From: Variovorax atrisoli 110B
GTDB taxonomy: Bacteria; Pseudomonadota; Gammaproteobacteria; Burkholderiales; Burkholderiaceae_C
Direction: 5' to 3'
Assembly (NCBI RefSeq): GCF_000382045.1
Contig: NZ_KB907452.1
Location: 64,295 to 128,294, forward strand
Length of the DNA stretch: 64,000 bases
Shown: piece by piece, positions 38,481 through 48,600 of the stretch
How positions within the stretch are numbered: position 1 is the stretch's first letter
How the letters are laid out: the number at the start of each line of letters is the position of its first letter
Position numbers and translations under genes: made by a program
Notes under the pieces: model-generated
The model's database searches: none
The model's input: only the letters and a program-made list of their open reading frames with translations
What the model was told of the DNA's origin: nothing

Positions 38481-39956
38481 GTGTTCTACGCCATCCCGCT
38501 CGAGAACAAGCCGAGCTGGCGCAATCCGCCATGGATGACGCTGCTGCTGATCCTCGTGAACATGATCGTGTTCTGGGGACCGCAGCGCAGCGAGGAGAAG
38601 GGGCAGGAGCGCGCCGCAGCCTACTACGTGAAGAGCGCGCTGCCCCAGCTGGAGCTGCCGGCCTTCGTCGAATGGCTCGAGAAGACCGACCCCAAGCGCG
38701 GCAAGGTCGCGCGCCGCATGCTGCGGCACGAGGAGGCCTATCCGCAGCTTCTCGAAGGCCTGCAGAACGACCGCAAGTTCCTGCAGAAGCTGCGCGCCGA
38801 CGAGGTCATCAAGCCCGACAACCCGCAGTACGGCGAGTGGAAGCGCGCCCGCCATCAGTACGAGTCGATGCTGCCCGCGCCCTTCACCGAACGCTGGGCG
38901 CAGAGCTACGCGACGGATGCCGAATTCAGGCCCTGGACCTGGATCACCAACGCCTTCCTGCACGCCAGCACCGGCCACCTGCTGGGCAACATGCTGTTCC
39001 TGTTCCTCTTCGGCTTCTCGGTGGAGCTGGCGCTGGGGCGCGGCACCTACCTGGCGTTCTACCTGCTGGGCGCGGTCGGCGCGTCGGTGCTGGCCGGCTG
39101 GGCCTACGCGGGCGGCACCTACGGGCTGGGCGCCTCGGGCGCGGTCTCGGCGCTGATGGGCATGTACGCGGTGATGTACCGCCTGCGGCGCATCCGCTTC
39201 TTCTACCAGCTGTTCTTCTATTTCAACTACGTCACCGCGCCGGCCCTGCTGCTGTTGCCGGCCTGGATCGCCAACGAGCTGATGCAGCACTGGCTGGGCG
39301 GCCAGGGCATCGCCTACATGGCCCACCTCGGCGGCCTGCTGACGGGTGCTGCACTGATGTGCGGCGCCATGCTGCTGGGCCGGGTGAAGACGCCGGAGAC
39401 CGTCAAATCGGAGATGGTGCGCGACGACGACCGCTTCGACGAGCACGTGGCCGCGGCCCGCAGGTTCGGCTCGGCGATGAAGTTCGACCGCGCCTGCGCC
39501 GAATGGCGCGCCGCCGCCGCGTTGCGCCCCAACGACGCCGAGACGCTGCGCGCCTGGTTCAACACCGCGCGCCTGCAGCCCGCGAGCGACGACTTCCACC
39601 ACGCCGCGCGCCGCATCTTCCGCCTGCCCGCCACCGACGACCACACCCTGTCGCTGCAGCACGCGAGCTTCCAGGCCTACCTCGACCAGGCCCGCCCCGG
39701 CGTGCGGCTCAAGCCTGAGGACATGGCCCGCCTCGCCCGGCGCTTCTCCCGCATCCGCCAGTTCGAGGACGCCGACCGCCTCTGCCGCATCCTGCTGAGG
39801 ACGGCGCCCGACCACCCCGAACTGGCCGACACGCTCTCGACCTGCGCCAACGGCCTGCTGCACGCCGGCCTGCGCGACAAGGCGATGGGCCTGCTGCCGC
39901 ATCTGCTGCGGCTCGCGCCCAACGACATGGTGACGCGGGCGCTGCAGAACGCCTGA
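38481..39956 (+). CDS. Rhomboid intramembrane protease with C-terminal TPR-like region
   Basis: 491 residues from a GTG start (GGAAAG upstream). The first helix (about 18-33) is followed by a hydrophilic insert of about 115 residues. The rhomboid core has H161, H166 and N170 (HASTGHLLGN), nucleophile S219 (GASGAVSALMG) and H282 (MAHLGGLLTG). So the active site is complete. From about 310 to the end the chain is helical and repeat-like (RFGSAMKFDRACAEWRAAAALRP and later copies), consistent with tetratricopeptide repeats in the cytosol. The large insert and TPR tail make it longer than GlpG-type rhomboids. Confidence 0.88.
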   Translation: MFYAIPLENKPSWRNPPWMTLLLILVNMIVFWGPQRSEEKGQERAAAYYVKSALPQLELPAFVEWLEKTDPKRGKVARRMLRHEEAYPQLLEGLQNDRKFLQKLRADEVIKPDNPQYGEWKRARHQYESMLPAPFTERWAQSYATDAEFRPWTWITNAFLHASTGHLLGNMLFLFLFGFSVELALGRGTYLAFYLLGAVGASVLAGWAYAGGTYGLGASGAVSALMGMYAVMYRLRRIRFFYQLFFYFNYVTAPALLLLPAWIANELMQHWLGGQGIAYMAHLGGLLTGAALMCGAMLLGRVKTPETVKSEMVRDDDRFDEHVAAARRFGSAMKFDRACAEWRAAAALRPNDAETLRAWFNTARLQPASDDFHHAARRIFRLPATDDHTLSLQHASFQAYLDQARPGVRLKPEDMARLARRFSRIRQFEDADRLCRILLRTAPDHPELADTLSTCANGLLHAGLRDKAMGLLPHLLRLAPNDMVTRALQNA

Positions 39957-39968
39957 GGGCGCCTGCCG

Positions 39969-41291
39969 CTATGCCGTCTGCGCCGGCGGCGCCGCCGGCC
40001 GCAGCAGCCAGCGCACTTCCTGAGTCTGCTCGCTGTCGGGGTAGCGCGCTTCCATCGTCGTCAGGATGGGCTGCGCCATGTCGGAACGGCCCAGCCCCTG
40101 CACCAGCGCGCGTGCCGCGAGTTCGTAGGCCTGCGGAATGGCCTCGTTGCCGCGGAAGCGCTTGTCGAAGCCCGACAGCAGCGCCAGCGTGGCGTGGGCG
40201 TCGCCGTTGCGCCATTCGGCGCGGGCCATGGCGATGACCATGGCCGGGTCGTCGAGCGCGAAGGCCTTGTCGCGCTCCTTGCAGGCCTTGAACACCTTCA
40301 GCGCCTCCGAGGCCAGGTCGCGCCGCATCAGCAACGGGATGAAGCGCCGCGCGTGGTCGAGCATGGTGTCCTTCTTCTCGGGCATCAGCGCCAGCACGCG
40401 GTGGTAGCGGCGCTGCGCCGCGAGGTCGTTGGAGTCGGCGGTGCGCTGTGCCTCGTAGGCCGTGCCCAGCGCGGCCGCGAGGTCGCCGTCGGTGATGAGC
40501 TGCGCCACTTCCGCGTCCGTGCGCTGCGCGGCGATCTGCGCGGGCGTACGGCGGTCGACGGGCGCGCCGTCGGGCAGCTCGCTGCCCGGCACCGCGTCGA
40601 AGCCGAAGGCGTCGTGGTGCTGGAACATCACGTAGCCCAGCAGGCTCGCCATGACCCAGCCGAAGTAGATGAAGGCGAAATTGACGATCGGCAGCACGAT
40701 GCGCCCGTCGAACATCGGCAGCACCATCGCCAGCGCCACCTGCGCGCCGGTGCTCAGCAGGAACAGGAAGAAGCACAGCAGCGCATAGGGCCAGCCGATG
40801 ATGCGCATCGCATCCATCACGTTGGCGGGGTTCATCGCCTGGAAGAAGCTGCCCGACTGCACCAGCACGATCACCGCCGCCGGGAAGGTGAAGGACATCA
40901 CGAACAGCCCCACCGTGCCCAGGATGGGCGCATACCAGGCGAGCCAGCCGATCAGGAATGCCTGCACCAGCGAGATGGCGAAGAGCTTCCAGGGCAGGTA
41001 GGTCCATTCGTCGCTCGACTCGCGGCCGAAGTCGGCGGAGTCGCGGATGCCGCGCGCGCCCAGCGCGATGATCTTGAAGCCGTAGCGGCTGGCGGCCAGC
41101 ATGATGCCGACCTCGATCACGAAGAGGGCCAGCGCCTGCGGCAGGAAGAAGACGGCGTCGAACAGCAGGCTGCAGAACGACAGCAGCAGGCCGTAGGCCA
41201 GCGGCCGCATCTGGAACGGAAAGGCGAAGAAGCTGTTGAGCCGGTGCCAGAACGGCGGTGGCGGCGGCAGCGCATCCTTGACGACGATCAT
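39969..41291 (-). CDS. Membrane protein with C-terminal TPR-like domain, unknown
   Basis: 440 residues, not recognised with certainty. The first 240 residues carry five or six hydrophobic helices with a cytoplasmic loop (GARGIRDSADFGRESSDEW), resembling DUF4013-type membrane domains. Residues 250-430 are helical and TPR-like (GDLAAALGTAYEAQRT, DLASEALKVFKACKERDKAF, LARYPDSEQ-like end). It converges with the rhomboid-TPR gene, which has a similar membrane-plus-TPR plan. No catalytic motif is visible. Confidence 0.72.
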   Translation of the reverse strand: MIVVKDALPPPPPFWHRLNSFFAFPFQMRPLAYGLLLSFCSLLFDAVFFLPQALALFVIEVGIMLAASRYGFKIIALGARGIRDSADFGRESSDEWTYLPWKLFAISLVQAFLIGWLAWYAPILGTVGLFVMSFTFPAAVIVLVQSGSFFQAMNPANVMDAMRIIGWPYALLCFFLFLLSTGAQVALAMVLPMFDGRIVLPIVNFAFIYFGWVMASLLGYVMFQHHDAFGFDAVPGSELPDGAPVDRRTPAQIAAQRTDAEVAQLITDGDLAAALGTAYEAQRTADSNDLAAQRRYHRVLALMPEKKDTMLDHARRFIPLLMRRDLASEALKVFKACKERDKAFALDDPAMVIAMARAEWRNGDAHATLALLSGFDKRFRGNEAIPQAYELAARALVQGLGRSDMAQPILTTMEARYPDSEQTQEVRWLLRPAAPPAQTA

Positions 41292-41336
41292 GGCGACCTC
41301 CCTTTTCTTCCTTTTGCTGTCTGTCCTGTCTTCTTC

Positions 41337-41876
41337 CTACTTGCGGAAGAAGTCACTCTGGCTCATGGCGCCGGCGCCGCCCAGGCGCATCACCGTGACC
41401 TCGTCCGCGTGCACGAGGCGCATCTGGCCGAGCTCGCGCTCCAGGCGCTGGGTGAAGCTGGTCTTGTATTGCAGCAGAGACTCGCCCATCTTCAGCACGC
41501 TGGTGCCCTTGACGACGGCGCTCTTGCGGCCGGGGGCGACCTCGATGTCGTCGATGTGGTACTCGTATTCGATGGTGAGGATGCCGCCCATGCGTTCGCC
41601 GACCTTGCTGAAGGTCTGGAAGGTATCGCGGGTCGCCTGGCAGGCCTCGTCGCGGTTGTGCGAGCTTTCGAGCGTCTTCCCCATCATCGTGGTCCTGCTC
41701 TCGATGCGGGCATTGCGGCTGAGCTGCTTGCACAGCGCCTCGGGGTCGCGCGAGTAGATGGCGTGGGCTTCCTTCTGGTAGTAGTCGCGCACCATCGGCT
41801 CGTCGAGCTTGCGCCCGCCGATAAAGAAGTACCACGCGCCCACGCAGAGCGCGATCACGATCGCAATTTGCTTCAT
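41337..41876 (-). CDS. Hypothetical membrane-anchored protein
   Basis: 179 residues from ATG 41876, beginning MKQIAIVIALCVGAWYFF: an uncleaved signal anchor, then a soluble, presumably periplasmic domain of about 155 residues with two cysteines (in EALCKQL and DEACQAT). Not recognised; the domain pattern (TIEYEYHIDDIEVAPGRKSAVVKGTSVL) suggests a cystatin/NTF2-like beta sheet. It lies 45 bases upstream of the TPR membrane-protein gene on the same strand and is divergent from the ECF sigma gene. A longer in-frame start is possible but covers the sigma-gene promoter. Confidence 0.7.
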   Translation of the reverse strand: MKQIAIVIALCVGAWYFFIGGRKLDEPMVRDYYQKEAHAIYSRDPEALCKQLSRNARIESRTTMMGKTLESSHNRDEACQATRDTFQTFSKVGERMGGILTIEYEYHIDDIEVAPGRKSAVVKGTSVLKMGESLLQYKTSFTQRLERELGQMRLVHADEVTVMRLGGAGAMSQSDFFRK

Positions 41877-42012
41877 CTTCTCCGTCCGCGCACCCGCGGT
41901 CCCTCGGTTTTTGCGGCGCAGTATACGTTCACAAATGTTTCCAAAAGACTTCATTTGGCCGGCGCGCTGAATCCGTCCACGGGATTGCCCCGTACATCGG
42001 GCATGCGCACCG

Positions 42013-42606
42013 ATGCCCCACAATCAGTGGATGCCTGCACCCAGCCCCGACGCCGAACTGATGGCGCTGATCGACCGGATCGGCCATCGCGACGAAGCCG
42101 CACTGCGGCAGCTCTACGACCGAACCTCTCCCCGGCTGATGGGCCTGGCGATGCGTGTGGTGCGCCAGCGCGAATGGGCGGAAGACGTGCTCCAGGAGAG
42201 CTTCCTGACCGTCTGGCGCGTAGCGGGCGACTACCGCGCCTCGCTGAGCCCGCCGCTGGCCTGGCTCGGACTCATCGTGCGCAGCCGGGCACTCGACCTG
42301 CTGCGCCGCCGCGCCGCCGACCGCGCCCAGCTCATGCAGGAATTCGACGAGCAGATGGCCGACCAGCTCGAATCCGACGCCCCCGGCCCGGCCGAGAACG
42401 CCGATGCGAGCGAGCAGGCCTGGGCCCTGCACCAGTGCCTGAGCCAGCTGGAAGGCCGCCAGCGGGAAGTGGTGAGCCTGGCCTACCTGCGCGACATGAG
42501 CCACGGCGAACTCGCCGAGCAGCTGAAGCTGCCCCTGGGCACGGTCAAGACCTGGATACGGCGCGGCCTCGAGAAGCTGCGCGTGTGCATGGGACGCTTC
42601 GCGTGA
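42013..42606 (+). CDS. ECF sigma factor (SigK-like)
   Basis: 197 residues from ATG 42013; ATG 42031 (six codons later) is equally possible, and neither has a clear ribosome site. Region 2 is seen at LRQLYDRTSPRLMGLAMRVVRQREWAEDVLQESFLTVWR and region 4 at LSQLEGRQREVVSLAYLRDMSHGELAEQLKLPLGTVKTWIRRGLEKLR. It is followed by a RskA-type anti-sigma gene after 46 bases, the standard ECF arrangement, so activity is probably held at the membrane until a signal releases it. Target promoters are unknown. Confidence 0.92.
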   Translation: MPHNQWMPAPSPDAELMALIDRIGHRDEAALRQLYDRTSPRLMGLAMRVVRQREWAEDVLQESFLTVWRVAGDYRASLSPPLAWLGLIVRSRALDLLRRRAADRAQLMQEFDEQMADQLESDAPGPAENADASEQAWALHQCLSQLEGRQREVVSLAYLRDMSHGELAEQLKLPLGTVKTWIRRGLEKLRVCMGRFA

Positions 42607-42652
42607 GCGCGGTGACGACGAAGAAGGCGTTTCAAAAGGCGTTTGTCCCATC

Positions 42653-43408
42653 ATGAACCTCATCGCACACCCCGAATTGCTCGAGCTGCTGGCCGCGAGC
42701 CATGCGCTGGGCACCCTGCGCGGCGGCGCCCGCCGCCGTTTCGAGACCCTGGCCCGCGAGCAGGCGCCCGTGCGCGCCGCCGCGCTGGTCTGGCAGGGCC
42801 GGCTGGCGAGCATGACGGAGCTGCAGTCGCCCGTCGTGCCCGACCCGGCGGTCTGGACGCGCATCCGCAACATCATCGACGCCGAGCAGTCGGCGCTCGC
42901 GCTGGAGCGCCAGCGCGATGCGGCCAGGGCCGCCGGCGAAGCCCGCCAGGGCGGCTGGCTGCGCAGCCTCGCGCTGTGGCGCGGTGCGGCCGCGGCCGGC
43001 GCGCTGGCCACGGTGGTGGCCGTGACGGTCGGCCTGAACCTGCGCGACCAGCTGCAGAACGCACCCGCGGTGCAGTACGTGGCCGTGCTCAACGACGACA
43101 AGGCCGCCGCCTCGATGCTCGTGACCTTCGATCCGAAGAAGAAGCAGCTGGTGCTCCAGCGCGTCGGCGGCTACCAGGAAGGCGCGGACAAGTCGCTGCA
43201 GCTCTGGGCCCTGCCCCCGGGCGGCGCGCCGCGTTCGCTGGGCGTGCTCGGCAACGCGCCGGCCCTGCGGCTGACGGCGTCGGAATCCGACGTGCAGGCC
43301 GTGCCCGCGCTGGCCATCTCGCTCGAGGCCAAGGGCGGCGTGCCGCCGGGCAGCGGGCCGAAGGGGCCGATCCTGTTCAAGGGCGCGCTCATCGAGAAAA
43401 CCCTCTAG
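42653..43408 (+). CDS. Anti-sigma factor, RskA family
   Basis: 251 residues: a cytoplasmic N-terminal part (about 1-100) expected to hold the sigma factor, one membrane helix at about 106-126 (LWRGAAAAGALATVVAVTVGL), and a periplasmic RskA domain (VQYVAVLNDDKAAASMLVTFDPKKKQLVLQRVGGYQEGADKSLQLWALPPGGAPRSLGVL). The zinc-binding H-x3-C-x2-C motif of ZAS anti-sigma factors is absent, so it binds sigma without zinc. Regulated proteolysis is known for RskA in mycobacteria; here it is inference. Confidence 0.88.
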   Translation: MNLIAHPELLELLAASHALGTLRGGARRRFETLAREQAPVRAAALVWQGRLASMTELQSPVVPDPAVWTRIRNIIDAEQSALALERQRDAARAAGEARQGGWLRSLALWRGAAAAGALATVVAVTVGLNLRDQLQNAPAVQYVAVLNDDKAAASMLVTFDPKKKQLVLQRVGGYQEGADKSLQLWALPPGGAPRSLGVLGNAPALRLTASESDVQAVPALAISLEAKGGVPPGSGPKGPILFKGALIEKTL

Positions 43409-43500
43409 CCGGGGCCTGACTGTCAACGAGCGCGGCTGCTGGGGCGTCGTAAGGGAAAATCGCCCATTCGCCGCCTTCCGCATTCTTTTCCGTCCTTCCG

Positions 43501-44244
43501 ATGCATCCGATGAAAACCGCGCTCGCCGCGGTCGCTCTGCTGGCCGCCGCGCTGTCCGCCAGCGCCCAGTCCAGCTTCTTTCCCCAGGAATCCGAGACGG
43601 CCGCCGCCGAGGCTGCCGCCGCCCGCGACTACCTGGCCGCCAAGAGCCGCTGGCACAACGAGCTCGCCGCCTTCGCGCGCGCCGACCAGGAGCGCTTTCC
43701 GGCGCCGGGCGGCGTGGTGTTCGTCGGCAGTTCCACGGTGCGCATGTGGACCCGCCTGTCGCAGGACTTCGCCCAGCAGGTGCCCGGCGGCGTCGTCAAC
43801 CGCGGCTTCGGCGGCTCCACCCTGGCCGACTGCGCCCTCTTCGCGCGCGACCTGGTGGTGCGCTACAAGCCGCGTCACGTGATGGTGTATGCGGGCGACA
43901 ACGACCTGGCCGAGGGCCGCACGCCGCTGCAGGTGCTCGACAGCTTCGCGCGCTTCGCGAATGCGGTGCGCGCCGAGCTGCCGGAAGCGCGCATCAGCTT
44001 CATCTCGGTCAAGCCCAGCCCCTCGCGCGAACAGCTGCTGCCGCAGATCCGCGAGACCAACCATGTGATCTCGGCCTACCTGAACCTGCTGCCCAACAGC
44101 GAATTCATCGACATCTACACGCCGATGCTGGGCGCCGACGGCCGCCCGCGCCCCGAGCTCTTCCGCAGCGACAAGCTGCACATGACGGACGAGGGCTACC
44201 GCCTCTGGCACTCGGTGATCGCGCCGCACCTGCAGAACCCCTGA
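43501..44244 (+). CDS. SGNH/GDSL-family hydrolase, secreted
   Basis: 247 residues with a signal peptide cleaved near LSASAQ (residue 23). SGNH blocks are present: S77 in FVGSSTVRMW, G104 in NRGFGGSTLAD, N134 in YAGDNDL, and the D224-x-x-H227 pair in DKLHMTDEGY. It is an esterase or lipase-like enzyme of the periplasm or outer membrane; the natural substrate (lipid, acetylated sugar or peptidoglycan) is open. It lies 92 bases after the anti-sigma gene and could be part of the same regulon. An ATG three codons later is an alternative start. Confidence 0.87.
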   Translation: MHPMKTALAAVALLAAALSASAQSSFFPQESETAAAEAAAARDYLAAKSRWHNELAAFARADQERFPAPGGVVFVGSSTVRMWTRLSQDFAQQVPGGVVNRGFGGSTLADCALFARDLVVRYKPRHVMVYAGDNDLAEGRTPLQVLDSFARFANAVRAELPEARISFISVKPSPSREQLLPQIRETNHVISAYLNLLPNSEFIDIYTPMLGADGRPRPELFRSDKLHMTDEGYRLWHSVIAPHLQNP

Positions 44245-44305
44245 GCCGGCCCGAAGCCCGGCGCGCTTCGTCGCCCCTGCCGGGTGCGACGCCCGAGGAC
44301 CGAAA

Positions 44306-45448
44306 TCAGGCCCGAACGGGCTCCGGCGGCACGTCGTCGGCCGGCGGCGGAACGTCGGCGCCGCGCGTGAAGCGCGCGACGAAATACATCCCCGAGAACA
44401 CCGCCGCCAGCAGAAGGCCGTCGCCCCACCAGGGCCGCGCCGTCTGGCTGTCGCCGTAGAAGGCCAGCACCAGCAGCACCGCCACGAGGTGAGCGCAGAA
44501 CACCGGCAGCGAGGCCGAGCCCATTGCCTCCAGCCAGCGCAGCCGCGGGATGCGGTGCATCAGCCAGGGCCCGAAGCGCACCGCCAGGATGCCCAGCGCC
44601 ACCAGGTTCACCAGCCGCAGCGGGCCGAGCTGCCACTTGTCGAACAGCAGGTTCAGCTCCACGTCGCCGCCGAACGGCGCCTGCCCGTTGATGCCGGTGT
44701 GGCGCCAGTAGAGGCCGTAGAGCGCGATGCCCGCCGCCAGCGCCAGCAGCCAGCCCGGAAAGTGCAGAGGACGCGCGCCCGGATCGTTGCGTGTCGCGCC
44801 GATGCACAGCCCCGCGAACCACAGGAACTGCCACGCATAGGTGTTGAAGGCGCCCATCTCGTGGAAGGGCACCGGCACGCCGAGGTAGTGCACCGCCAGC
44901 CCGTAGACCCATTCGCTGATGCCGAACTGCGCCGCCGCCCACACGGTGGCGCTCACCGCCATCACCCAGGTCCAGCCGTGGCGCATGGCGAAGGCCAGCA
45001 CCCAGGGGCTCATGAGCATGAAAAAGATGTACATCGGCAGGATGTCGAGCAGCGCCGGCTCGTAGATGAGCAGCAGTCCGTAGATGAAGCCCTCGCGCGG
45101 CTCGGCCAGGTAGTAGGACACCAGGTTCTTCACCGCCGGCTGGTCGATGTGCAGGCCCACGGCCGTGATCACCGTGAACAGGAACAGCAGGGTCGCGGCC
45201 TGGGCCAGGTAGACCTTGAGCACGCGCCGCCAGAAGGCCTGGCGCATCGAGTCGACGCCGCGGACGTGGCCGATGCGGCTGTACACCAGGCCGGCGACGA
45301 AGGCGGACAGCAAAACGAAACCTTCCGCGGCCGAAACGAAGCCGAATGGCTGGCCCAGCGGGTCGGTCAACCGGGTGGGCAGGTGGGTGACGGTCATCAG
45401 CACGAGCATCAGCCCGCGCAAGGCGTCTATTTCCCAGTAGCGTTTCAT
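44306..45448 (-). CDS. OpgC-family membrane protein
   Basis: 380 residues, about ten membrane helices. MKRYWEIDALRGLMLVLMTVTHLPTRLTDPLGQPFGFVSAAEGFVLLSAFVAG is the OpgC domain start; OpgC adds succinyl groups to periplasmic glucans in E. coli. No opgG/opgH or other glucan gene is nearby, so the acceptor here is unknown. ATG 45448 starts directly at the conserved region. It converges with the SGNH hydrolase gene and is divergent from the macroglobulin gene. Confidence 0.86.
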   Translation of the reverse strand: MKRYWEIDALRGLMLVLMTVTHLPTRLTDPLGQPFGFVSAAEGFVLLSAFVAGLVYSRIGHVRGVDSMRQAFWRRVLKVYLAQAATLLFLFTVITAVGLHIDQPAVKNLVSYYLAEPREGFIYGLLLIYEPALLDILPMYIFFMLMSPWVLAFAMRHGWTWVMAVSATVWAAAQFGISEWVYGLAVHYLGVPVPFHEMGAFNTYAWQFLWFAGLCIGATRNDPGARPLHFPGWLLALAAGIALYGLYWRHTGINGQAPFGGDVELNLLFDKWQLGPLRLVNLVALGILAVRFGPWLMHRIPRLRWLEAMGSASLPVFCAHLVAVLLVLAFYGDSQTARPWWGDGLLLAAVFSGMYFVARFTRGADVPPPADDVPPEPVRA

Positions 45449-45634
45449 CGGTCGGCGGCGAGATCTTGGTGGCGGTCCGCGCGGCGCACGCACGACGGCC
45501 CCGATTGTAAGAAGAGCTGTGTAAAGCCGGCCGCGCCGGAAGGCCGGGCCGACGGCCTATGACTGTTGGCACTCCCGAACCGTCGTGCAAATCGGCTACG
45601 CTGCGCGCTGCCTCTCAGGTGGAGATATAAAAAA

Positions 45635-48600
45635 GTGAACCGTTTCCTTCCAACATTGCTCCTGGCCGGCGGCGCTCTTGCGGCCGGCCCGGGCCATGCC
45701 CTCCAGATCGTCAGCCTCTCGCCGCAGGGCGAAGTGGCGCGGGTTCGGCAGGTGGTCGCCAAGTTCGACCAGCCCGCCGTCAACTTCGGCGACCCCAAGG
45801 CCCCCGCCCCGCTCGCCGTGAGCTGCAACGACGCCCAGGCTGCCAAGGGCACCGGCCGCTGGACCGACGCCAAGGCCTGGGTCTACGACTTCGAGAACGA
45901 CCTGCCACCCGGCGTGCGCTGCACGGTCACCCGCATTCCCACCTTCAAGCCCGCCTCGGGCGAGCTCACCGGCCCCGAGCGCTACCAGTTCAACACCGGC
46001 GGCCCCTTCGTGCGCAACTACATGCCGGGCAGCTACAGCCGCATCGACGAGCAGCAGATGTTCATGCTGGAGCTCAACGGCGCGGCCACGCTGGAGAGCG
46101 TGCGCCAGAACGTCTGGTGCACGGCCGACGGCGTGGGCGAGCGCATCCCGGTCAAGCTGCTCGACGGCGAGCAGCGCGCCGGCCTGCTCAAGGCCTTCGG
46201 CCGCGAGAAGTCGGCCGAGAAAGACCCGCTGCGCTTCGTCACGATGCAGTGCAACCGCACGCTGACGCCCGGCGCCAAGGTGCAGGTCGTCTACGGCAAG
46301 GGCGTCGCCACGCCCTCGGGTGTGGCCAACAACGTGGAGCGCCGCCTGGAGTTCCAGGTGCGCGAGCCTTTCGCCGCGTCCTTCACCTGCGAGCGCGAGA
46401 ACGCGCAGGCCGCCTGCCTGCCGCTGCGCCCGATGCAGCTGACGTTCAACGCGCCGGTCACGCGCAAGCTGGCAGCGCAGATCGAACTCAAGGGCAACGG
46501 GCAAACCGTCAAGGCCCAGATCGAAGGCGGCGCGCAGAGCGACGACGACGTGGTCAACGGCGTGTACTTCGGCCCGCCGCTGGCCGAGAGCGCGCAGTAC
46601 AGCATCGAGCTGCCCTCGAAGTTCGAGGACGCCTCGGGCCGCCCGCTGGCCACGCCCGGCAACTTCCCGATGAAGGTGGCCACCGGCGCAATGCCGCCGC
46701 TGGCCAAGTTCGCCGCCTCGCCCTTCGGCGTGGTCGAGCGCCTGGCCGAGCCCGACACGCCGGCCATGATGCCGGTCACCGTGCGCCGCGTGGAGCCGAA
46801 GCTGATGGTGAACGCGCTCACGCCCGGCAAGGTGAGCGACATGAACCCGAAGACCGACGCGGAGATCATCGCGTGGTTCCGCAAGGTGCGCCGCTACGAC
46901 AACTTCACCGTCTCGCGCGAACAGGCGCGCAGGGACGTGAAGGGCCCGCTGCCCCCGGTCATCGACAAGGACGACCGCACCACGCTGCAGACCCGCATGC
47001 TGTCGCTGCTGGCCGGCCAGCCCGGTGTGAAGGCGCTCGACATGCCCAAGGCCGACAGCGGCGATCCGCGCCCCTTCGAGGTCATCGGCATCCCGCTGAC
47101 GCCGGGCTTCCACGTGCTCGAGATCGCCTCGCAGAAGCTGGGCGAGGCGCTGCTCGACGAGCGCTACAACGCCGGGCGCACGATGTACGTGCGCACCACC
47201 GCGCTGGCCACCAACCTGGCGGTGCACTTCAAGCTGGGCCGCGAGAACTCGATGGCCTGGGTCACCACGCTGGACAAGGGCAAGGTCGTGGCCGGCGCCG
47301 AGGTGCGCGTGTCCAGCTGCGACGGCAAGGCCGTGGCCAGCGGCACCACCGACGCCAACGGCGTGGTCATGCTCAGCGGCATCTCGCCGCAGGCGCCCTC
47401 GTGCAACGGACCGAATGAATACGACAGCGGCGCCTGGTTCGTCAGCGCCCGCGCCAAGGACGAGAAGGGCGTGGAAGACCTCGCCTTCACCTGGAGCGAC
47501 TGGCAGCGCGGCATCGAGCCCTGGCGCTTCAACGTGCCCACCAGCCTGCAGCCCGAGGCCGACCGCGTCGCCCACACCATCTTCGACCGCACGCTGCTGC
47601 GCGCCGGCGAGACGGTGTCGATGAAAAGCCTGATCCGCACGCAGACCAGCAAGGGGTTCGGCCTGCCCGAGAACCGCCCCGACACGCTGGTCATCACCCA
47701 CGTGGGCAGCGGCCAGCGCTTCACGCAGCCGCTGAACTGGCGCAAGACCGCCACCGGCGGCCTGAGCGCCGAGAACAGCTTCGCCATTCCGCCGGCCGCC
47801 AAGCTCGGCGTGTACGAGGTGATGCTGCGCACCGGCGGCAAGGACGCCAACGGCGACGGCAACAGCGAGGGTGAAGGCGATGGCGACGAAGGCTACGGCC
47901 GCAGCTTCTCCACCGGCAGCTTCCGCGTCGAGGAATTCCGCCTGCCCGTGCTCGAGGGCCGCATCACGCCGGCCGACAAGAAGCCGCTGGTGGCGGCCAC
48001 CAGCGTGCCCACCGACGTGCAGATCAACTACGTTTCCGGCGGCGGCGCGGCCAACCTGCCGGTGCGCGTGTCGGCCATGGTGCGCGGCAAGAGCCTGAGC
48101 TTCTCCGACTACGACGCCTTCAGCTTCAGCCCGCCGCGCGCCTCGCAGGGCGACGGCAGCGAGGCGGCCACGGCCGTCACCGCAGCGGCCGAGGCCGGCT
48201 CGGGCGAGGAAGACCTCAACAGCGTGAACGACACCCGCGTGATCGCCGACAAGCTGCCGCTCACGCTCAACAAGGACGGCGCCGGCAAGGTCACCATCGA
48301 CAAGGTGCCGAAGGTCAAGGCCGCGCGCGAGCTGCTGCTCGAGGCCACCTACGCCGACCCGAACGGCGAGGTGCAGACCATCCGCAGCACGCAGACGCTG
48401 TGGCCGGCATCCGTCATCGCCGGCATCAAGACCGAGGGCTGGGTCTCCACCGCCCAGAAGCTGAAGTTCCAGGCGCTCGCGCTCGACCTCTCGGGCAAGC
48501 CCCAGGCCAACGTGACGCTCAACGTGCGCGCCGTGGCGCGCATCACCACCACCAGCCGCAAGCGCATGGTGGGCGGCTTCTACACCTACGACAACAAGAC

